A DNA stretch of 64,000 bases, taken from assembly GCF_040802235.1 (NCBI RefSeq), contig NC_133158.1:12054001-12118000 (forward strand). Direction: 5' to 3'. This DNA comes from Manis javanica (Eukaryota; Chordata; Mammalia; Pholidota; Manidae). Within the stretch, counting starts at the first letter, position 1; each line of letters opens with the position of its first letter. The notes below the pieces were generated by a model. It saw nothing but the letters and a program-made list of their open reading frames with translations. It did not search any database and was not told the DNA's origin. A program made the position numbers and the translations under genes. Below are positions 50,210 through 62,800 of the stretch, piece after piece.

Positions 50210-50520
50210 TGCGCAACAGGGAGCATGAGGAACTGCACCAGTAACGTGGCCGAAGCTCACTGGAGATGCGGAGGCACCACAGTTCCTGCTGTATGACTCC
50301 ATCTGTAGGAGGTTCAAGAACAGGCTAAGGCTACCTGTGGTGACAGAGGCCAGGCAGGGGCATAAGGGACACTTTGAGGGTGCTAGTTTCAACGTCTAGA
50401 CCTGGGTGCTGGTTTTAAGATATACGTGCAAGAAAATTCCTGAAGGTGCAGCTTTCATATTTGTTTGCTCTATCTTTAAAGCAAAGGTAAGTTATACCTC
50501 AATAAAACAGTGTCAAAATG
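50210..50520 (+). mobile_element. Old L1 3' end, antisense to PRICKLE2
   Basis: 'ctgtatgactccatctgtaggaggttcaagaacaggc', 'cctgtggtgacagaggccag', 'gacctgggtgctggttttaag', ending 'aagttatacctcaataaaaca'. Confidence 0.65.
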
Positions 50521-50944
50521 AAACAATGTTTTCATTAAAGAGCCAGATATAAACGTTAACTATGCCTATAGAGAAACTATTCTGCCAAATACCATACTTT
50601 CCAGTCATATGTATTTATTTTTAAGGTGCATTACTGGGATAATGGTCAGGGCAAGAGGAACTGAGCCTGTCAACTCCTGCTTTCCCGGCTGCCTATCCCC
50701 CATGTGCCCATCAGGAGGCTGGTTGACAAGAGCCTAGTCACTTCCAGAACCTTCTAACCAGAAGGTAGGAGGAAAGGACAGCAGCCTCAGATGATGAATG
50801 AACAGTCTGAACGGATGAACCCTTCCAAGGAAGGAAAAAAGTTCTTCAGAAATCACATCCAGAAGCACAAGCTACATAGGTGGGTGCCATGATCTTCGCT
50901 GGGGTTTCTACTCAAGCCCTGGAAGGAGTTAGGGTCAGCATAAA

Positions 50945-51235
50945 TAGTCTAGACTGTTTATCCATTCTGTAACTCTGTGTCTTTTGATTGGTGCATTCAG
51001 TTCATTTACATTTAAGGTGACTGTCAATAGATATGTACTTATTGTGATTGCAGGCTTTAGATTCATGGTTACCAAAGGTTCAAGGGCAGCTTCTTTACTA
51101 ACAGTCTAACTTAACTCCTTATTATGCTATTTCAAACACAATCTAAAGTTTCTTTATATTTCTCTCTTCTTTTTCTTCCTCTTCCACTCTGTATATTAGG
51201 TGTTAAGACACATCCTTAAAACTGACATAATAACA
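50945..51235 (-). mobile_element. L1 ORF2 fragment, sense to PRICKLE2
   Basis: Reverse ORF2 text 'gtttatccattctgtaactctgtgtcttttgattgg' and 'catttacatttaaggtgactgtcaatagatatgtacttatt', then diverged L1 text. Confidence 0.65.
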
Positions 51236-51812
51236 ATGTCTGAGTTCAGAAGTTGCAGTGACAATTAGATAAGGAAATGCATATTTCCTTTTTAAGACTT
51301 ATCACAACTGTAATGAATTTGTATAGTTTTCATTTCATCTCCATTGCTTTGGCTAGTTTTAAGATCCCAGAGAACAGCAACAGACTCCTGTTTGCTAGTG
51401 GTAAGTCCCTGGTCATTATGGTGGAAGTAAGCAAGGCATTAAAGTCCACAGTGAAAGAAAGTGTGCCCCAAGAAATGTATACCCAGCCAACTGTAAAGGC
51501 AAACAAACACTTGTTGAATGTATGGTTATATGAATGAATGAATCCAAGAAAGAAAGGCCACACAGGGCCAGATACATGGCCATGCTCACTGAAGATGAGC
51601 CACTATTAAAATAACTTGTGCCTCCAAAACTTCAGCTGGAGATTACTTCTCTACACAGACAATATTCAACTCTTTATTCCATCTGTCCATGCAGCATGAG
51701 ACTCAGTGTCAAAACACTACAGATCAGAATAGTCCAACCAAATGGGACTCCAAAACGCCACTGTGCTCTCCCACAATAAACACACTTAACTTTTCTTGCT
51801 ACCCAATCCAAG

Positions 51813-51840
51813 GTGTGCTTGTGTGTGTGTGTGTGCACGC
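51813..51840. repeat. Short TG-rich microsatellite
   Basis: About nine TG units in the intron, slightly interrupted towards the end (GCACGCATG). Confidence 0.7.
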
Positions 51841-52763
51841 ATGTGAGCACAGGTGAGGTGGGGGAAGCGGAGACTGCAAACTAAATTCTCCAGAGAGTTC
51901 TGGCTGAATCCCAAAGTCCGACTCCACATTTGATGTGCATTATCAGTGACACAACACATTCTGGAGAACCTGGCAGAAGAATCTATCCAACAGCATGAGA
52001 CAGAGATTCCAAGTTGTCCTCTCAAGTGGAACTGTGTCTTACTAATACACAGGAAAGATTTCTTTCCTCTCTGAATAATGCAGGCTTTGTCAGAGGTACT
52101 AGTCAGTGACTGTGGGTCACTGTGGCCGAGAGCCACACAGATGTCCACACGCCACAGCGTTTCCCTCAGAACCTGCCAGGCCTTGCCCCAACAAGGAGAG
52201 GTCGGTATCAAATTCAGCCTGTGGTTCTCTGTGGTTAAACTGTCAACATGAAGGCACAGCCAGGGTGCTTTAAGCAACACCAGCATTTCTGTCTAAGCGG
52301 CATCCCCTCATTGCCAATAGGAGGTCTCATAGAAGCTCATGACAGTGAAAACATCAATACCTTCAAAGGATGCTCTGTGTCCGATGGAAGAGAATGGCAA
52401 TCTTCGTCCCTTCCCCTCATTTATCTTAAGAGCAGGAGGCATGCACTCAAGTCCAGAGAGAAGAAAATGTGGATTGAAGTGTAATGGCAGCTCCTTCGGT
52501 ACATCTTTCTATTCCTTATTTATTGCCCTTTCTAGTCCTTCCCACCCCACCAAAATAATTGGCACAGGAAAACAGCATGGTGTTTCTGCCAACTTAAAGG
52601 ATGCATTCCCATTTCCCATTTTGTTGCAGCAAAAGAATACCTTGCATAATATCTAGACATTTACAACTTCTATCAATTTAGCTCGCTTTCAAAAAGGTTT
52701 TCCCTTTATGACTTTTTTTTCCTGACATAGAGACATGAAGAAACAGCATTTGTTAAGAATAGG

Positions 52764-53015
52764 GTTTGCAGACTACAGCTTGTGGAACTAAATTGAATCT
52801 CATTCACTCTTTTTTTGCTTTTATAAATAAAGTTTTATTGCAATACAATACATTTTATTCCTAGCACAATAAATGATAGGAACGCCTATTATTTGCATAT
52901 CACCTGCAGCTGCTTTCCCACTACAATGGCAGAAGTGAGTAGTCGTGGCAGAAACTTACATCACCTGCAAAGCCTAAAATATTTACTATCTGGCCTTTTG
53001 TAGACTGCTTGTCAT
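52764..53015 (+). mobile_element. hAT-type DNA transposon fragment
   Basis: 'ggtttgcagactacagcttgtgg', 'ttttataaataaagttttattgcaatacaa', 'ctgcagctgctttcccactacaatggcagaagtgagtagtcgtg', 'gcaaagcctaaaatatttactatctggcc'. The pattern is a well-known hAT-Charlie-type repeat; the exact subfamily is not assigned. Confidence 0.65.
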
Positions 53016-53606
53016 CCTCTGGTTCAGAAAGAGAGTGCACTCTCTGTGAAGCTGTTACCAAGCCTGAGAATCCCCAGCCAAGTGTCTCAGGCCACACAAA
53101 AAAATGTCTTTTGGGTCCAAGTTGATTTCAGTGTGTGTCGGGGAGGGGGTGTAGTTTGAGCAGGTCCCATGAGATCCTTTTTCCAACTAAGTCAACTGAT
53201 TTCATCAACACCCTGAACTTCAAATTGGCAACAGCTGGAGAGAAGCTGTCATCTAGGCAGTGGAGCTTAAACACCACCACATGTTCCTTGGTGACAGGGC
53301 ATGGAATGGTTCAAAGAGAGAGTGACAGGGAAGGCTGGGGGTGGGACAGGAAGAGAGGGAGCAGGAGAAGGAAAGGAAGTGGGGAGATTATGAACACACT
53401 CAAAGCCCCTTGCTACTTGAAGCATGACCTGTGGACCGGCTGCAGTGGCATCCTAACTAGATGTACAGAATATGAATCTACATTTGCACAAGAGCCTCTG
53501 GTGCTTGAAATGCCTTTGAGGATTCAAGGAACACTGGGCCAGTGCTGTGACAGAGTTTCAAGGACCTTTCTACTCCAGGAAACCCTCTACCCTCAGAGAC
53601 GTTAAT

Positions 53607-53790
53607 TCACGGTTTCTTAACCTTGGTACTCTGGGCACCCTAGGTGGGCTAATGTGTGGCTGGGGGCCTCTCCTGCACATTGAAGGATGTCTGCCAGCAG
53701 CACCCCTGGCAGATGCCAGCTCACTCCCTTCTGCCAGCTCCAGGTGCAACAACTCAGAATGTCTCCAGACATTGACACATGCCCCACCCT
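53607..53790 (-). mobile_element. MER20 fragment
   Basis: 'ggtttcttaaccttggtactctggg', 'ctctcctgcacattgaaggatgtctgccagcagcacccctgg', 'caacaactcagaatgtctccagacattg'. Confidence 0.7.
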
Positions 53791-55639
53791 TGTTCACACA
53801 GATCCAATCCTGGTGCTGCTGCCGAGCGCAGCAGACAACTGTGTTCCTGAGCCTCCGGGAGTGGCACTGGGGAAGCCTGCCCTACCCCACACCACGAACA
53901 GGCCTGACACCAGACCTGGTGGGCACCCCTTCTTCCCAGAGAAGGGTTAACATGCCCCACTAGGCTGGGTTTGGTATGTCGTCCAATATTGAGGACTCAA
54001 AATGTTGTTTTCTTTCTAAACTCCACTCACCAAACCCACTCTTGACAGCCTGTCTTTCCCTCAGTGGTTTTCAAGAGGTCCCTGTGGTCAAGGGCTTCAG
54101 TGGCTTAGCCCTCTGTCCTGTTTGAAGCCTGTGGAATCTTGAGCCCTTGATGCACATTTCCTACTCCCTTCATCTGTTCACCAGCCTGTCTAGTGGGCCC
54201 CAGGCAACAAGCTGGTCGTACGTGCTCGCAGCCACACGTCTGCCATCTGCTTCTGCGCTGCCAGGAACAGGGCTGGCAGACACATGAAACGACTTCCTCC
54301 CGTCAGCTGCGCCGGGGACGGGGAGGCTGAGGCAGGAGCTGGGGGAGGTGTGAGCACAGTTCACATCCGCGCCGCAGCCCCCGCCCTGCCGCCGGGAGCC
54401 CCCTTTCAGGGAGGGCCGTTTCTCCACCCCTGGCCACTCCGTGACACCAAAGGCGCCCAAACTGAAGAACAGCATCTTCACAACCAGCTGGTTCCAAACT
54501 GGCCACGACGGATCCTGGTTTCCCCGACAAGAGCGGCACGGCTTTTAGCCGCAGCCGTTCTAGGGACCTGCCTTTGCGCCAGCATGGACGGGAAGTGACA
54601 GGCCTCACAGTAGGGCCAACACTGCTTCTCTGGCAGACCCAGTACAGTTACAAGAGCCTCATCAAGAATAAAACTCTGGCTCCAACCGGAAGCCTCTCTT
54701 GCCTTCTATGTACTGACTTGCTCGTTAACTTTTCTATAAAGTTACACCAATAAAGACAGATGTGTAAAAGGTAGTGAAGGCGGAAACCAGGAAGTGACAT
54801 TTTTAGAAACACGTGGGGTCCATTTTAACGACAACTCAGCTCCATGGGGGATGCGGCTGTGTTGCTAATTGAAAGGATGCGCAAAAAAAAATTCAAACCA
54901 GTTGAAGGCTGCTTGCTGCGCTTCGCCCTAGGCTCCCACTGGTCCCATGCTGTTCTCCAGAATCCATTAGCCCAAGTCAACAAGCAGACCACACTGGAGT
55001 ATTTGCTCAGGGAACACTTGACTACACCGGGCAGAAGCTAAATGGTCCCCAGGGGCAGCTGGGGCCCTGGAGACCCATTTAGTTTCTTCAAAGACTTTAC
55101 AGGAAGCCCTGCCACTACCAGGCACCGAGCACAACAGTAAACAAGGCCCTTCCAGGTAACCTCGCAAGGCCTTTACATTGTGTAGGGAGGACAGATAACC
55201 AAAGCAGCATAGCCACACAGCTACTGGACAGGGGCGCAGAGGTAAGCAACACAGATGGAGAGGAAGAGACCTTCTCCACCTAGCCCCGGTCGGCAAAGAG
55301 CTCCATGGTGGCAAAACCCAGGGACGCGAAAGCACCAGCCAAGCCAGGGGGCAAGGGGAACCCTTCCAGGCAGAGGGAGTGAGAACGTTTTATACCAGAA
55401 GGAGTTCTATGTGCCCTAAGGAGTGACAAAGGGCAGTGTGACTGCAGCAAGGGGAGCACGGAGGAGACGAGGCAGGGGCGAGGCCAGAGGAGGTTCTTCT
55501 AGGGAGGAGGTGTGCTCTGCATTTGAGATTGTCCTTCCCATGCCTGTAGGCAGGATGACTAATAACACACCCGAGAGGGCCTGCAGGGGAGTGGAGAAGC
55601 ACTGGCTTAGCAGTTCACCTTCTAGCTTGGTCTTTTAGA

Positions 55640-55760
55640 GCTGCACCTCCTCAGACAAGACTCTGGGGTGCTGCGTGCCTCAGTTCCCTCCTGTGCGAAA
55701 CGGGAGTGGTAACGGGGCCCAAGTCCTCAAGATGAAGGTTAGTACACAGAGGACTTGGAA
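55640..55760 (+). repeat. MIR SINE fragment
   Basis: 'gcctcagttccctcctgtgcgaaacgggagtggtaacgggg' is a diverged MIR core. Confidence 0.5.
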
Positions 55761-56099
55761 CAGGGCTGGTGCCGTGAGATCAGGTAGGACGTTCTCATTG
55801 CCTCTCAGCCCTCATCTTAATGCCTTTTTCTGCATGTGGTCATACGTGAAACTGGTATGCAGTCTTTTTGACGTGGGTAAGAGGGAGCTGGATTTGCTCA
55901 AGGGCACCTCACAGCCACCTCAGAACTATTCTCCTACCTCCTGCCTTTCATTTTTGTGAGTAGAAAGAGCCAAGGGCATACGGCAGGAGGGCTGGCTGTT
56001 AGAGACGTGAGGGACAGGAGACAGACAGGGGACTGCAGGTTCACGGACGCAGCCGGGCTTTGAATCAGCAGCAGTCATTTAAAAAATCCTTTTCATTAA

Positions 56100-56460
56100 T
56101 GGATAGTTTTCCGTCATATAAATAGGAATTACTGCTACATGCAAGAGCACGGCTGATCTCACAAAGATAATGCAAAGTGAAAGATGCCAGACACAAAAGA
56201 ATCCTGACAGTGTGATTCCCTGTCTATAAAATTAAAAGCCATCCTAAACGAATCCCAGCTGTTTGAAGTCAGGACGGTGCTTACTCTGGAGAGGAGGGAG
56301 GGGCAGCAAGGGGTCGGGGTGGGCATCCGAGGGTTTCCGGGGCACTGCTCCTGGGCCACTGCTTGACCTGGGAAGTAGTACCGTGAGTGTAATGATTCAT
56401 TCAGCAGCAACTTGTGGTTCATGCACATTTCTGTTTGTGACACATCTATAAAATGCCTAT
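56100..56460 (+). mobile_element. Old L1 3' end, antisense to PRICKLE2
   Basis: 'gtgaaagatgccagacacaaaagaatcctgacagtgtgattcc' is a diverged L1ME-type 3' region, ending near 'ttcatgcacatttctgtttgtgacacatc'. Confidence 0.55.
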
Positions 56461-57069
56461 TAAAAATTACTCAGGGAAGAATGTACTCACAATTTAAAAA
56501 GTGAATCCGCATACCTCATCCCCTTCACCAACAGCATGTCTAGCTCACTAGACCTGTATGGCTGCTACGTGTGGGTCAAACTGGCAGCTCATATGCTTGG
56601 CTTCATTTGGTCTTACGGGTCATATTTCCTTTTTTCCTTTCCTTCAAATTGGAATGCATAGGGACCTTTCCCACCTATGGTCTTATCCCTGGGCACGTTT
56701 ACACACTGATCACACCTGCCTGTCCACGACCCTCCCCTCCTCCTTAGGCATATGCATTTCTCACCAGTGTCAGCAGCTTGATAAGGGAGGGTAGAAGTTT
56801 GGATGCAAGTGTTTTATGGATTTCAAACGCAGTATACAATGTACTTTTTAGTTGGAACCCTTGCTTTTCAAGATCCCATTTACCCATAGCTGGGAGATGA
56901 CAGAGTGCCATTCTTGGCATAAAAGTTCATGACACTGTGTACATCAGAGGCAACTACGGGGCCCACTGACAGCTGGACGAAAGCATACGATGAAGGACAG
57001 GTAGATGGAGCGACTTCTAAATGCACAGGTAGATGGTATGCAAGATTTATTAATAAAGGGCTGGGAAAA

Positions 57070-57096
57070 AAATGGATGGATGAATGAATGAATGGG
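57070..57096. repeat. Short GGAT/GAAT tetranucleotide tract
   Basis: 'aatggatggatgaatgaatgaatggg' in the intron. Confidence 0.7.
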
Positions 57097-57294
57097 TGCA
57101 AAATGATTCATGTAGAGAAAGGGAGACAAGGTTTTGTCCCCTTAAAAAAATCAAGATCTTACAAATTCAAGCTTCAGAATAAAGTTCCTAGATAAGAATT
57201 AAGTTTCAAGTAATCATTACTGCTTCTATTATTAATTTGCATTCAAGACACTCTTCATTGGTGCCTTATCGCTGGGGAGAAAGGCAGTGGTGCT

Positions 57295-57400
57295 TGCAGA
57301 TGCAGGCTTGGAAGTAGAGAAAGAAAAAGATAAGCAGCTTGCCCAAGATCATGGATGATGGGAACCAGTGAGGAAGATGAGGAAGGGATAGAATTTGGTC
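57295..57400 (-). repeat. Possible MIR fragment
   Basis: 'gataagcagcttgcccaagatcatggatgatggg' resembles a reverse MIR segment. Confidence 0.35.
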
Positions 57401-57439
57401 TCCACATTTTCAAAGGCAGCTTCTCCTCAGACCTGAGCA

Positions 57440-57560
57440 GGCGTGCAAGTCACCCAGGGATCATCTTGAAATGATCTGAATGCACTGCATCTGGGGTTGG
57501 GCCTGACATTCCGAATTTCACACAAACTCCCAGGAGACGCTGATGTTGCTGGTCCACCAA
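57440..57560 (+). mobile_element. MER5A fragment
   Basis: 'tctggggttgggcctgacattccgaatttcacacaaactcccaggagacgctgatgttgctggtcc' follows the MER5A consensus closely in order. Confidence 0.65.
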
Positions 57561-58529
57561 CACCACTTGGAACGGCAAAGGTCTGGGGGGGCTTCCCTCT
57601 GTCTCATGCATTTGGCAAGAAAGCTTGGTTTCCCTTGTTTCTCATAACTTCCAGAGAGGTGTGTATCACAGAGACCAACCAGGGGCTGGATCTCAGCATG
57701 CAATGCTCTCTCTGGTCAGGAAACCTGCAAACTCTTAGAAAAAGGAAGACAAAGTATGGTCTTGCTCAATTCTGTTCATCCTTCTCCTCTCGTCAACACA
57801 AGTGAAGCGGCCACTAATGTCTTACCCTGCTTCTGACAGGAGACCCAGCAAAGCCAGGACTGGGTTCTTGGAAAACAGAGACATTGAATTCAGCCATGGA
57901 ACCTTCCTTTGCTGCCCTCAGTCTCCAGCACCTGTCTCCGCCAGCCTGCACCCTTCACCTGGCTTCCTGAGGCAACCTGGGCTTGGCTGGGCTCCCCCTC
58001 GGCACAGATGGAAGCAGCAGCTGCTACCTGGGAGGAGACGGAATTCAGAGCCCTCCCAGGCCTCAAACCTCTCTCTCCTTCCACCTTAACAGCCCCACGT
58101 GGATCCTGGGAATTAAGGAAGCTTTCCTGAAGTATCCTCTCCGGATTATGTGTAAAAGGATTCTGTAGGCAAATAAGATGGGCAATATCTGAAGGACTTC
58201 TCAAAACCTTTTGCTGGCTTAAGCACAGTAGGGATTTTTCAGAAAGAAGACAGAAAATCTGGTTTCCACCGGTTTCCATATTTTGACAATAGAACACCTT
58301 CCCTACCTGGCTCTATCCTGATTCCAGAGGACATGGTTTGGGAAATACTGGCTTAACAACACTGATTCCTGTTAGAATCCAAACATATCTGCTTATAATT
58401 TCTATCCCTGTCACTGTCATGGTGACATGCTCAGCAAAACAGGAGCCTGAGGCAAAAGATTCACCTTGGCCAAATCTTTAATTTCATCAGTGAAATTCCA
58501 TGGATTGTACGTTTCCTATCAACTGTGTT

Positions 58530-58665
58530 CACAAGGGTAGTGGAAAAAGTAATTGGCATGTAAAGCAAGAGACCTGGAGTCCAGTCCCAAGCCTGCTGTA
58601 GACACCAGGAAGAAACTGAATAAATCCCTCCTCTCTGAACCCCAGCTCCTCCTCTCAACCTCCAC
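58530..58665 (+). repeat. MIR SINE fragment
   Basis: 'gagacctggagtccagtcccaagcctgctgtag' then 'gaataaatccctcctctctgaacc' matches the forward MIR order. Confidence 0.5.
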
Positions 58666-58699
58666 CATAGCTTCTCTAAGTTTCTCCCAGCTGAGTCTG

Positions 58700-59010
58700 T
58701 GATTTTTTTTTTGAGGTGGTTCAAAGGGGTTTTACTTAAAAATTGGGATGTAATTGACATAAAGCATCACATTAGCTTCAGGCGTACAACACAATGATTC
58801 GATGTGCGTATATACTACAAAATGATCACAGCAAGTCTAGTTAACATCCATATTCACACAGGTACAATTTGTTTCCTTTGATGAGAACTTTTACGATCTA
58901 CTCTCTTTCAAACACATAATAACAGTACTATTAACTATGGTCACCATGTTATTCATTCAGTTCCCAGGACTTATTTTACAACTGGAAGTTTATACCTTTG
59001 GACCACTGTC
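58700..59010 (-). mobile_element. L1 3' end, sense to PRICKLE2, relatively well preserved
   Basis: A T-run (reverse A-tail) is followed by 'ttgacataaagcatcacattagcttcaggcgtacaac', 'gatgagaacttttacgatctactctc', 'ttaactatggtcaccatg', 'cccaggacttattttacaactggaagtttatacc'. This 3' end type is common in laurasiatherian genomes. Confidence 0.7.
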
Positions 59011-59464
59011 ACCCGTTTCTGTGAGTGAGAGTCTGAGATTTTTGATCCTGAGAGCCGAGACGGACACTCCCATCATCAGTTCATTGTGGATCATTGTACA
59101 GGCGCCACTGCAGAGCCTGCTCCCGAGGGAATGGTGCCTGGCATGCGTGAGTTTTGGTCAAGGAGGTAAAAGACAGAGAAGGGACAGGTCTGAGGTGTGC
59201 CAGAGAGGTCTGAAATGGAAACACTTAGAGGTTCCTAGACAGGCAGGGAACATTTAGGTGTTCACGTTGACAGAAAGAAAATAAAAAGAAGGAAAGAGCC
59301 CTCCACCCCAGATTTGTCTACCTTGTCATCTGTCATTAGCCCAGGCCTATGCTAGGCCTCAAGCGAATGGTGCAGCACCGTGAGCCTGCGCTTGGCCCCT
59401 CAAAGTCATGAGAGAGAGGCCAATGCTCACTTTAAGATCGAGTGTGGTCCTGGCACGGCCCGTG

Positions 59465-59590
59465 TCAGAATCACCTGGAGGCTTGTTTCAGTGCAGTTTC
59501 CTGGTTCCTGTCCCAGACTTACTGCGTGAGCACTTCTGGGAGCGGGACTCACGAATCTGCACTTTCAGCAAATTCTTCCATTGTTTTTGG
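59465..59590 (+). mobile_element. MER5A fragment
   Basis: 'gtgtcagaatcacctggaggcttgtttcagtgcag', 'ctgggagcgggactcacgaatctgcactttcagcaaattc'. Confidence 0.6.
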
Positions 59591-60289
59591 TGCCTTAGAA
59601 AACCAAACACCTAAACTTACCTCACCGCTTTAAAGTCATGAGTGTGAATAAATAGGCAGGTCCCCAGCACTGGCTCCCTTCCCTGCTGGCAACCTTGGCA
59701 GGTGGAGTCGAAGAGCTGCCTGTTAGTAACTCAGCCTCACCAGCGCCAAGCAAGGTGTGAGGATCCTGTGCCCCGCCAAGCTCTGAGTTGCTGTCAGACA
59801 CAGAATTTCTAGGACAATTTGCGTTCCCTTTCCCGCCAGATCTTGGCTGGTGAAGACTGATGACTTAATTCCCAGGCCCCTGTCACTAAGTGTGGTCCCT
59901 GTGCCAACCCAGCCAGGGTGAATGGCAACCCAGCTCCCCTGGAAACTGTTCAGATGGCTGGCACCCGAGAAACCCATCGGGATGCTGGAGACTGGTAGAG
60001 AGGGAGGGATTTTACTTGGTCTGGCTCCAACCCTTGGGCCATCAGAGCTGTTCTCTGCTCTGCGAGCACTTAAAACCCCCAAAATAGCAGAGCGGGTGGA
60101 TGACCACACGCAGCATGCTAGGCAGCCCATTCTCAAGCAGGAAGTGGTCCTCCCCAGTGCCCAGCTTGGAGCCCCTAGTACTAACTTAACCTGTAGAAGG
60201 ACACTTTGGCAGCATCTACAGAAACCTGCAATGTGCATATTACTCCATTCACAGAGGGGTCTCACATCTCAGAATGTATGGTATCGAAA

Positions 60290-60700
60290 AATCTGAACAA
60301 GCACACAAATGCAAGTAAAAAGATGTTCACTGAAACACAAATTGTAACAGTGAAAAGTTGGGAAAAAAAATCTAGGTGTCCAGCAATAGGGGATGTTGTT
60401 AAAAGAATGATGGTCCAATCATACAATGAAATATTATATGGTTTCCTATGAGTTGAAGCTTTGTGCAGCACCAGGAAGAGAGGAACAAGGCATTCTGTTA
60501 AGTCAAGAAAAAAGTTACAGAACAGCACGATGACTTTTTTGTTGGTGATTATGTATCCATCAGTATATGCCTAGAGACAATTTACCAAAGGTACAGCCAT
60601 GCAATGGAGGGGGAAGAGGAGATTACAGGACAATGTATATAGTATATATTTCTGTAGTTTCATCAATTAAATTATTTTTGTTTGTAATTAGAGAATAAAA
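60290..60700 (+). mobile_element. Old L1 fragment, antisense to PRICKLE2
   Basis: 'gatgttcactgaaacacaaattgtaacagtg', 'ctaggtgtccagcaataggggatg', 'ggtccaatcatacaatgaaatattatatgg', ending in 'atgtatatagtatatatttctgtag'. Typical old L1 3' ORF2/UTR pattern. Confidence 0.65.
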
Positions 60701-60894
60701 TTACGTGGAAAAAGTTAGGAGCCTGCCCCATTCACCTTGGCCTACCTTTCAGGAAAACTAGATTCAAGACACTCTCTCTGGGCTTGAGAGCCTGGGACAA
60801 GGATATTAAGCACAAAGTCTATCACTTCTGGGACACTCTGAAGCACAGTGAAGAAAATAAACTCCTCCCCAAATCTGATGCTAAGTTATTCAGA

Positions 60895-60998
60895 GCTGTT
60901 AAAGGCCTCAGCTCTGGCCGCCTCTCATTAGCCATATGATCCTGGACAAATCAATTTACCTCTTTAAGTCTCTGTTTTCTCATCTGTAAAATGGAGGC
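60895..60998 (+). repeat. MIR SINE fragment
   Basis: 'tagccatatgatcctggacaaatcaatttacctctttaagtctctgttttctcatctgtaaaatgg' is a clear forward MIR core. Confidence 0.75.
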
Positions 60999-60999
60999 T

Positions 61000-61200
61000 C
61001 ATTCATTTAACTGGCATGCCACGAATGCCCACAACAAGTCCACAGTGTTCCAGCTGTGGGGCCACAAGCAGCAAAACCGAGCCAGAGGGAAGGAAGTGTC
61101 TGCCCCAGGCAGCTTTCATTCCAGCCGGGGAAGGAGGCGACAAACAGAATGAGTAGGAAACCATATACCATGTCAAACGGTGCTATGAAGCAGAGAAAGG
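61000..61200. repeat. Ancient interspersed repeat, family not assigned
   Basis: 'attcatttaactggcatgccacgaatgcccac' and 'ggcagctttcattccagccggggaaggaggcgacaaacag' resemble the old repeat type also noted near 3010 and 25080. Confidence 0.35.
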
Positions 61201-61439
61201 TAGTCGGGGCAGAGGGAAGAGGACCATTTTGTGGGGGAGGGGGGGCAGAGAGGGCTGCATAAGGGAATAAGAACAGACTCCACACTTATAAAATGAGCTA
61301 AAGCACATAACGCCCTAGGCAGAGCCCCCATCCCACAGAAGGACCCAACCACTGAGGCCGTTACTACCACTACTGCAATCATGACCGCTATCCACCAGTC
61401 TTCTGTGAGTCTGTCTCCTTTGGTATTTCCCAAGAGGTG

Positions 61440-61650
61440 TCTCTTTACATATTTACCATAGACAAGGCATGGTGCTGAGCGATTTTATATATCTGACCTC
61501 ATTTTATTGTCAAGAACCTCCAAAGAGTGGGTACTGCTATTTTCAAGTTTCAAAAAAAGGAATCGGAGGCTCAGGAAGGTTGGGGGAGGGGTCCCCCAGA
61601 TCACACAGGGAACAGTCAAATTCTGGTTAGCCTGACTGAAGGCAGAGCTC
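61440..61650 (-). repeat. MIR SINE
   Basis: Reverse MIR: 'ggcatggtgctgagcgattttatatatctgacctcattttattg', 'aaaggaatcggaggctcaggaagg', 'cagatcacacagggaacagtcaaattctgg'. Confidence 0.65.
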
Positions 61651-62404
61651 TTCTGCCTCCCAGGCCAGAAAGGCAGAGCCTACGTGCCCTGCTCAGAGCA
61701 GGCAACGAATGCCCTTCCTGAGCACCTGTGGCTGTGCCCACGTGCCCTCGGCACCCTGCCTGCCTGGTGGGCCAGGCCAGGCCACGCTGTGGAAGACACC
61801 TGGCAGTGGCCAACCTGGAAGCCTGACGGGCTCTCTCTCGCTCCCACTTCGTGGTCTGGGGTCTCCCAGGTGGAACTGGAGGCCTCCACCATGAAGTGGG
61901 GATTGGTCGGGAGCCGATAAACCGAACAGCTGATGTCAGGTCTCCAGAGGATACATTTCCTTATATTGAATTTGATTAAAAAAGCTCCCCTTCTTTCCTT
62001 TTCCGGCGTTTCAGGCCGCACCCATGCAGTGGAAAAGGAGGAGCAGCAAGAGGAGAAAGGGGGCAGGAAGCGCTGGTGAGGTTCGCACGGTGCCTCGGCC
62101 AACGAGCAGGGCAATGCGTGCCCATCTGCTTCCTCCTCGCGGAGCAGCTGAAGAGCATACAAACAGAACTTCTCCGAAAGAGCAACTTCTGAAGACCGAT
62201 TCAAGCTCTGCCCTAATGTGATGCAGTGATTTTGACAAAGTCAAAGTAGGGATCACCCAAGTGGCTACGTTTTTCCTGACCAGGGGAGAGGTGTGGAGTG
62301 AGGAGGCACACAAGCATTTCAGAAGTGTATTCACTAGCCTAACCCTATAGTTTGTACTGTTTGCACAGTGCAAACTAAGAACAGGCAGCCTAGCAGTTTG
62401 GGGC

Positions 62405-62595
62405 TATGGCAGGGGTTGCCAGTGTTGGTGCTATTTGCATTTGGGGCCAGATCAGTCTGCTGCGGGGTGAGGCTGTGCACCGCAGGGCGTTTGGTGGCAT
62501 CCCTAGCTCCTATCCACTAAGATGCCAGCAGGATGCCGCACACTCTTGTAACAACCCAAAATGGTCCCAGACATCACCAAACATCCCAAGGAGGA
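62405..62595 (-). mobile_element. MER20 fragment
   Basis: 'ggttgccagtgttggtgctatttgcatttggggccagatcagtctgctgcgg', 'gcatccctagctcctatccactaagatgccag', 'ccaaaatggtcccagacatcaccaaacatccc'. Confidence 0.75.
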
Positions 62596-62624
62596 AGGGT
62601 GACTTGGTGAAGAACCAAAGGGTT

Positions 62625-62800
62625 ATGGGCAAAAGCACAGGACTCAGCATCAGGGCACTGGTGCAAGCCACCTGCTACTCTGTGATCCTGAACACGTTCC
62701 TCAACATCTCCAAGTCCTGGGTTCCTTATCCGTGAAGGGGATGATGTGAAAGGTAGCCTCACAGCGTTGCTATAAAGATTAACAAAGAAAAGTCTACATT
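62625..62800 (+). repeat. MIR SINE
   Basis: 'aaaagcacaggactcagcatcaggg', 'ctactctgtgatcctgaacacgttcctcaacatctcc', 'gtagcctcacagcgttgctataaagatta' in forward MIR order. Confidence 0.65.
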
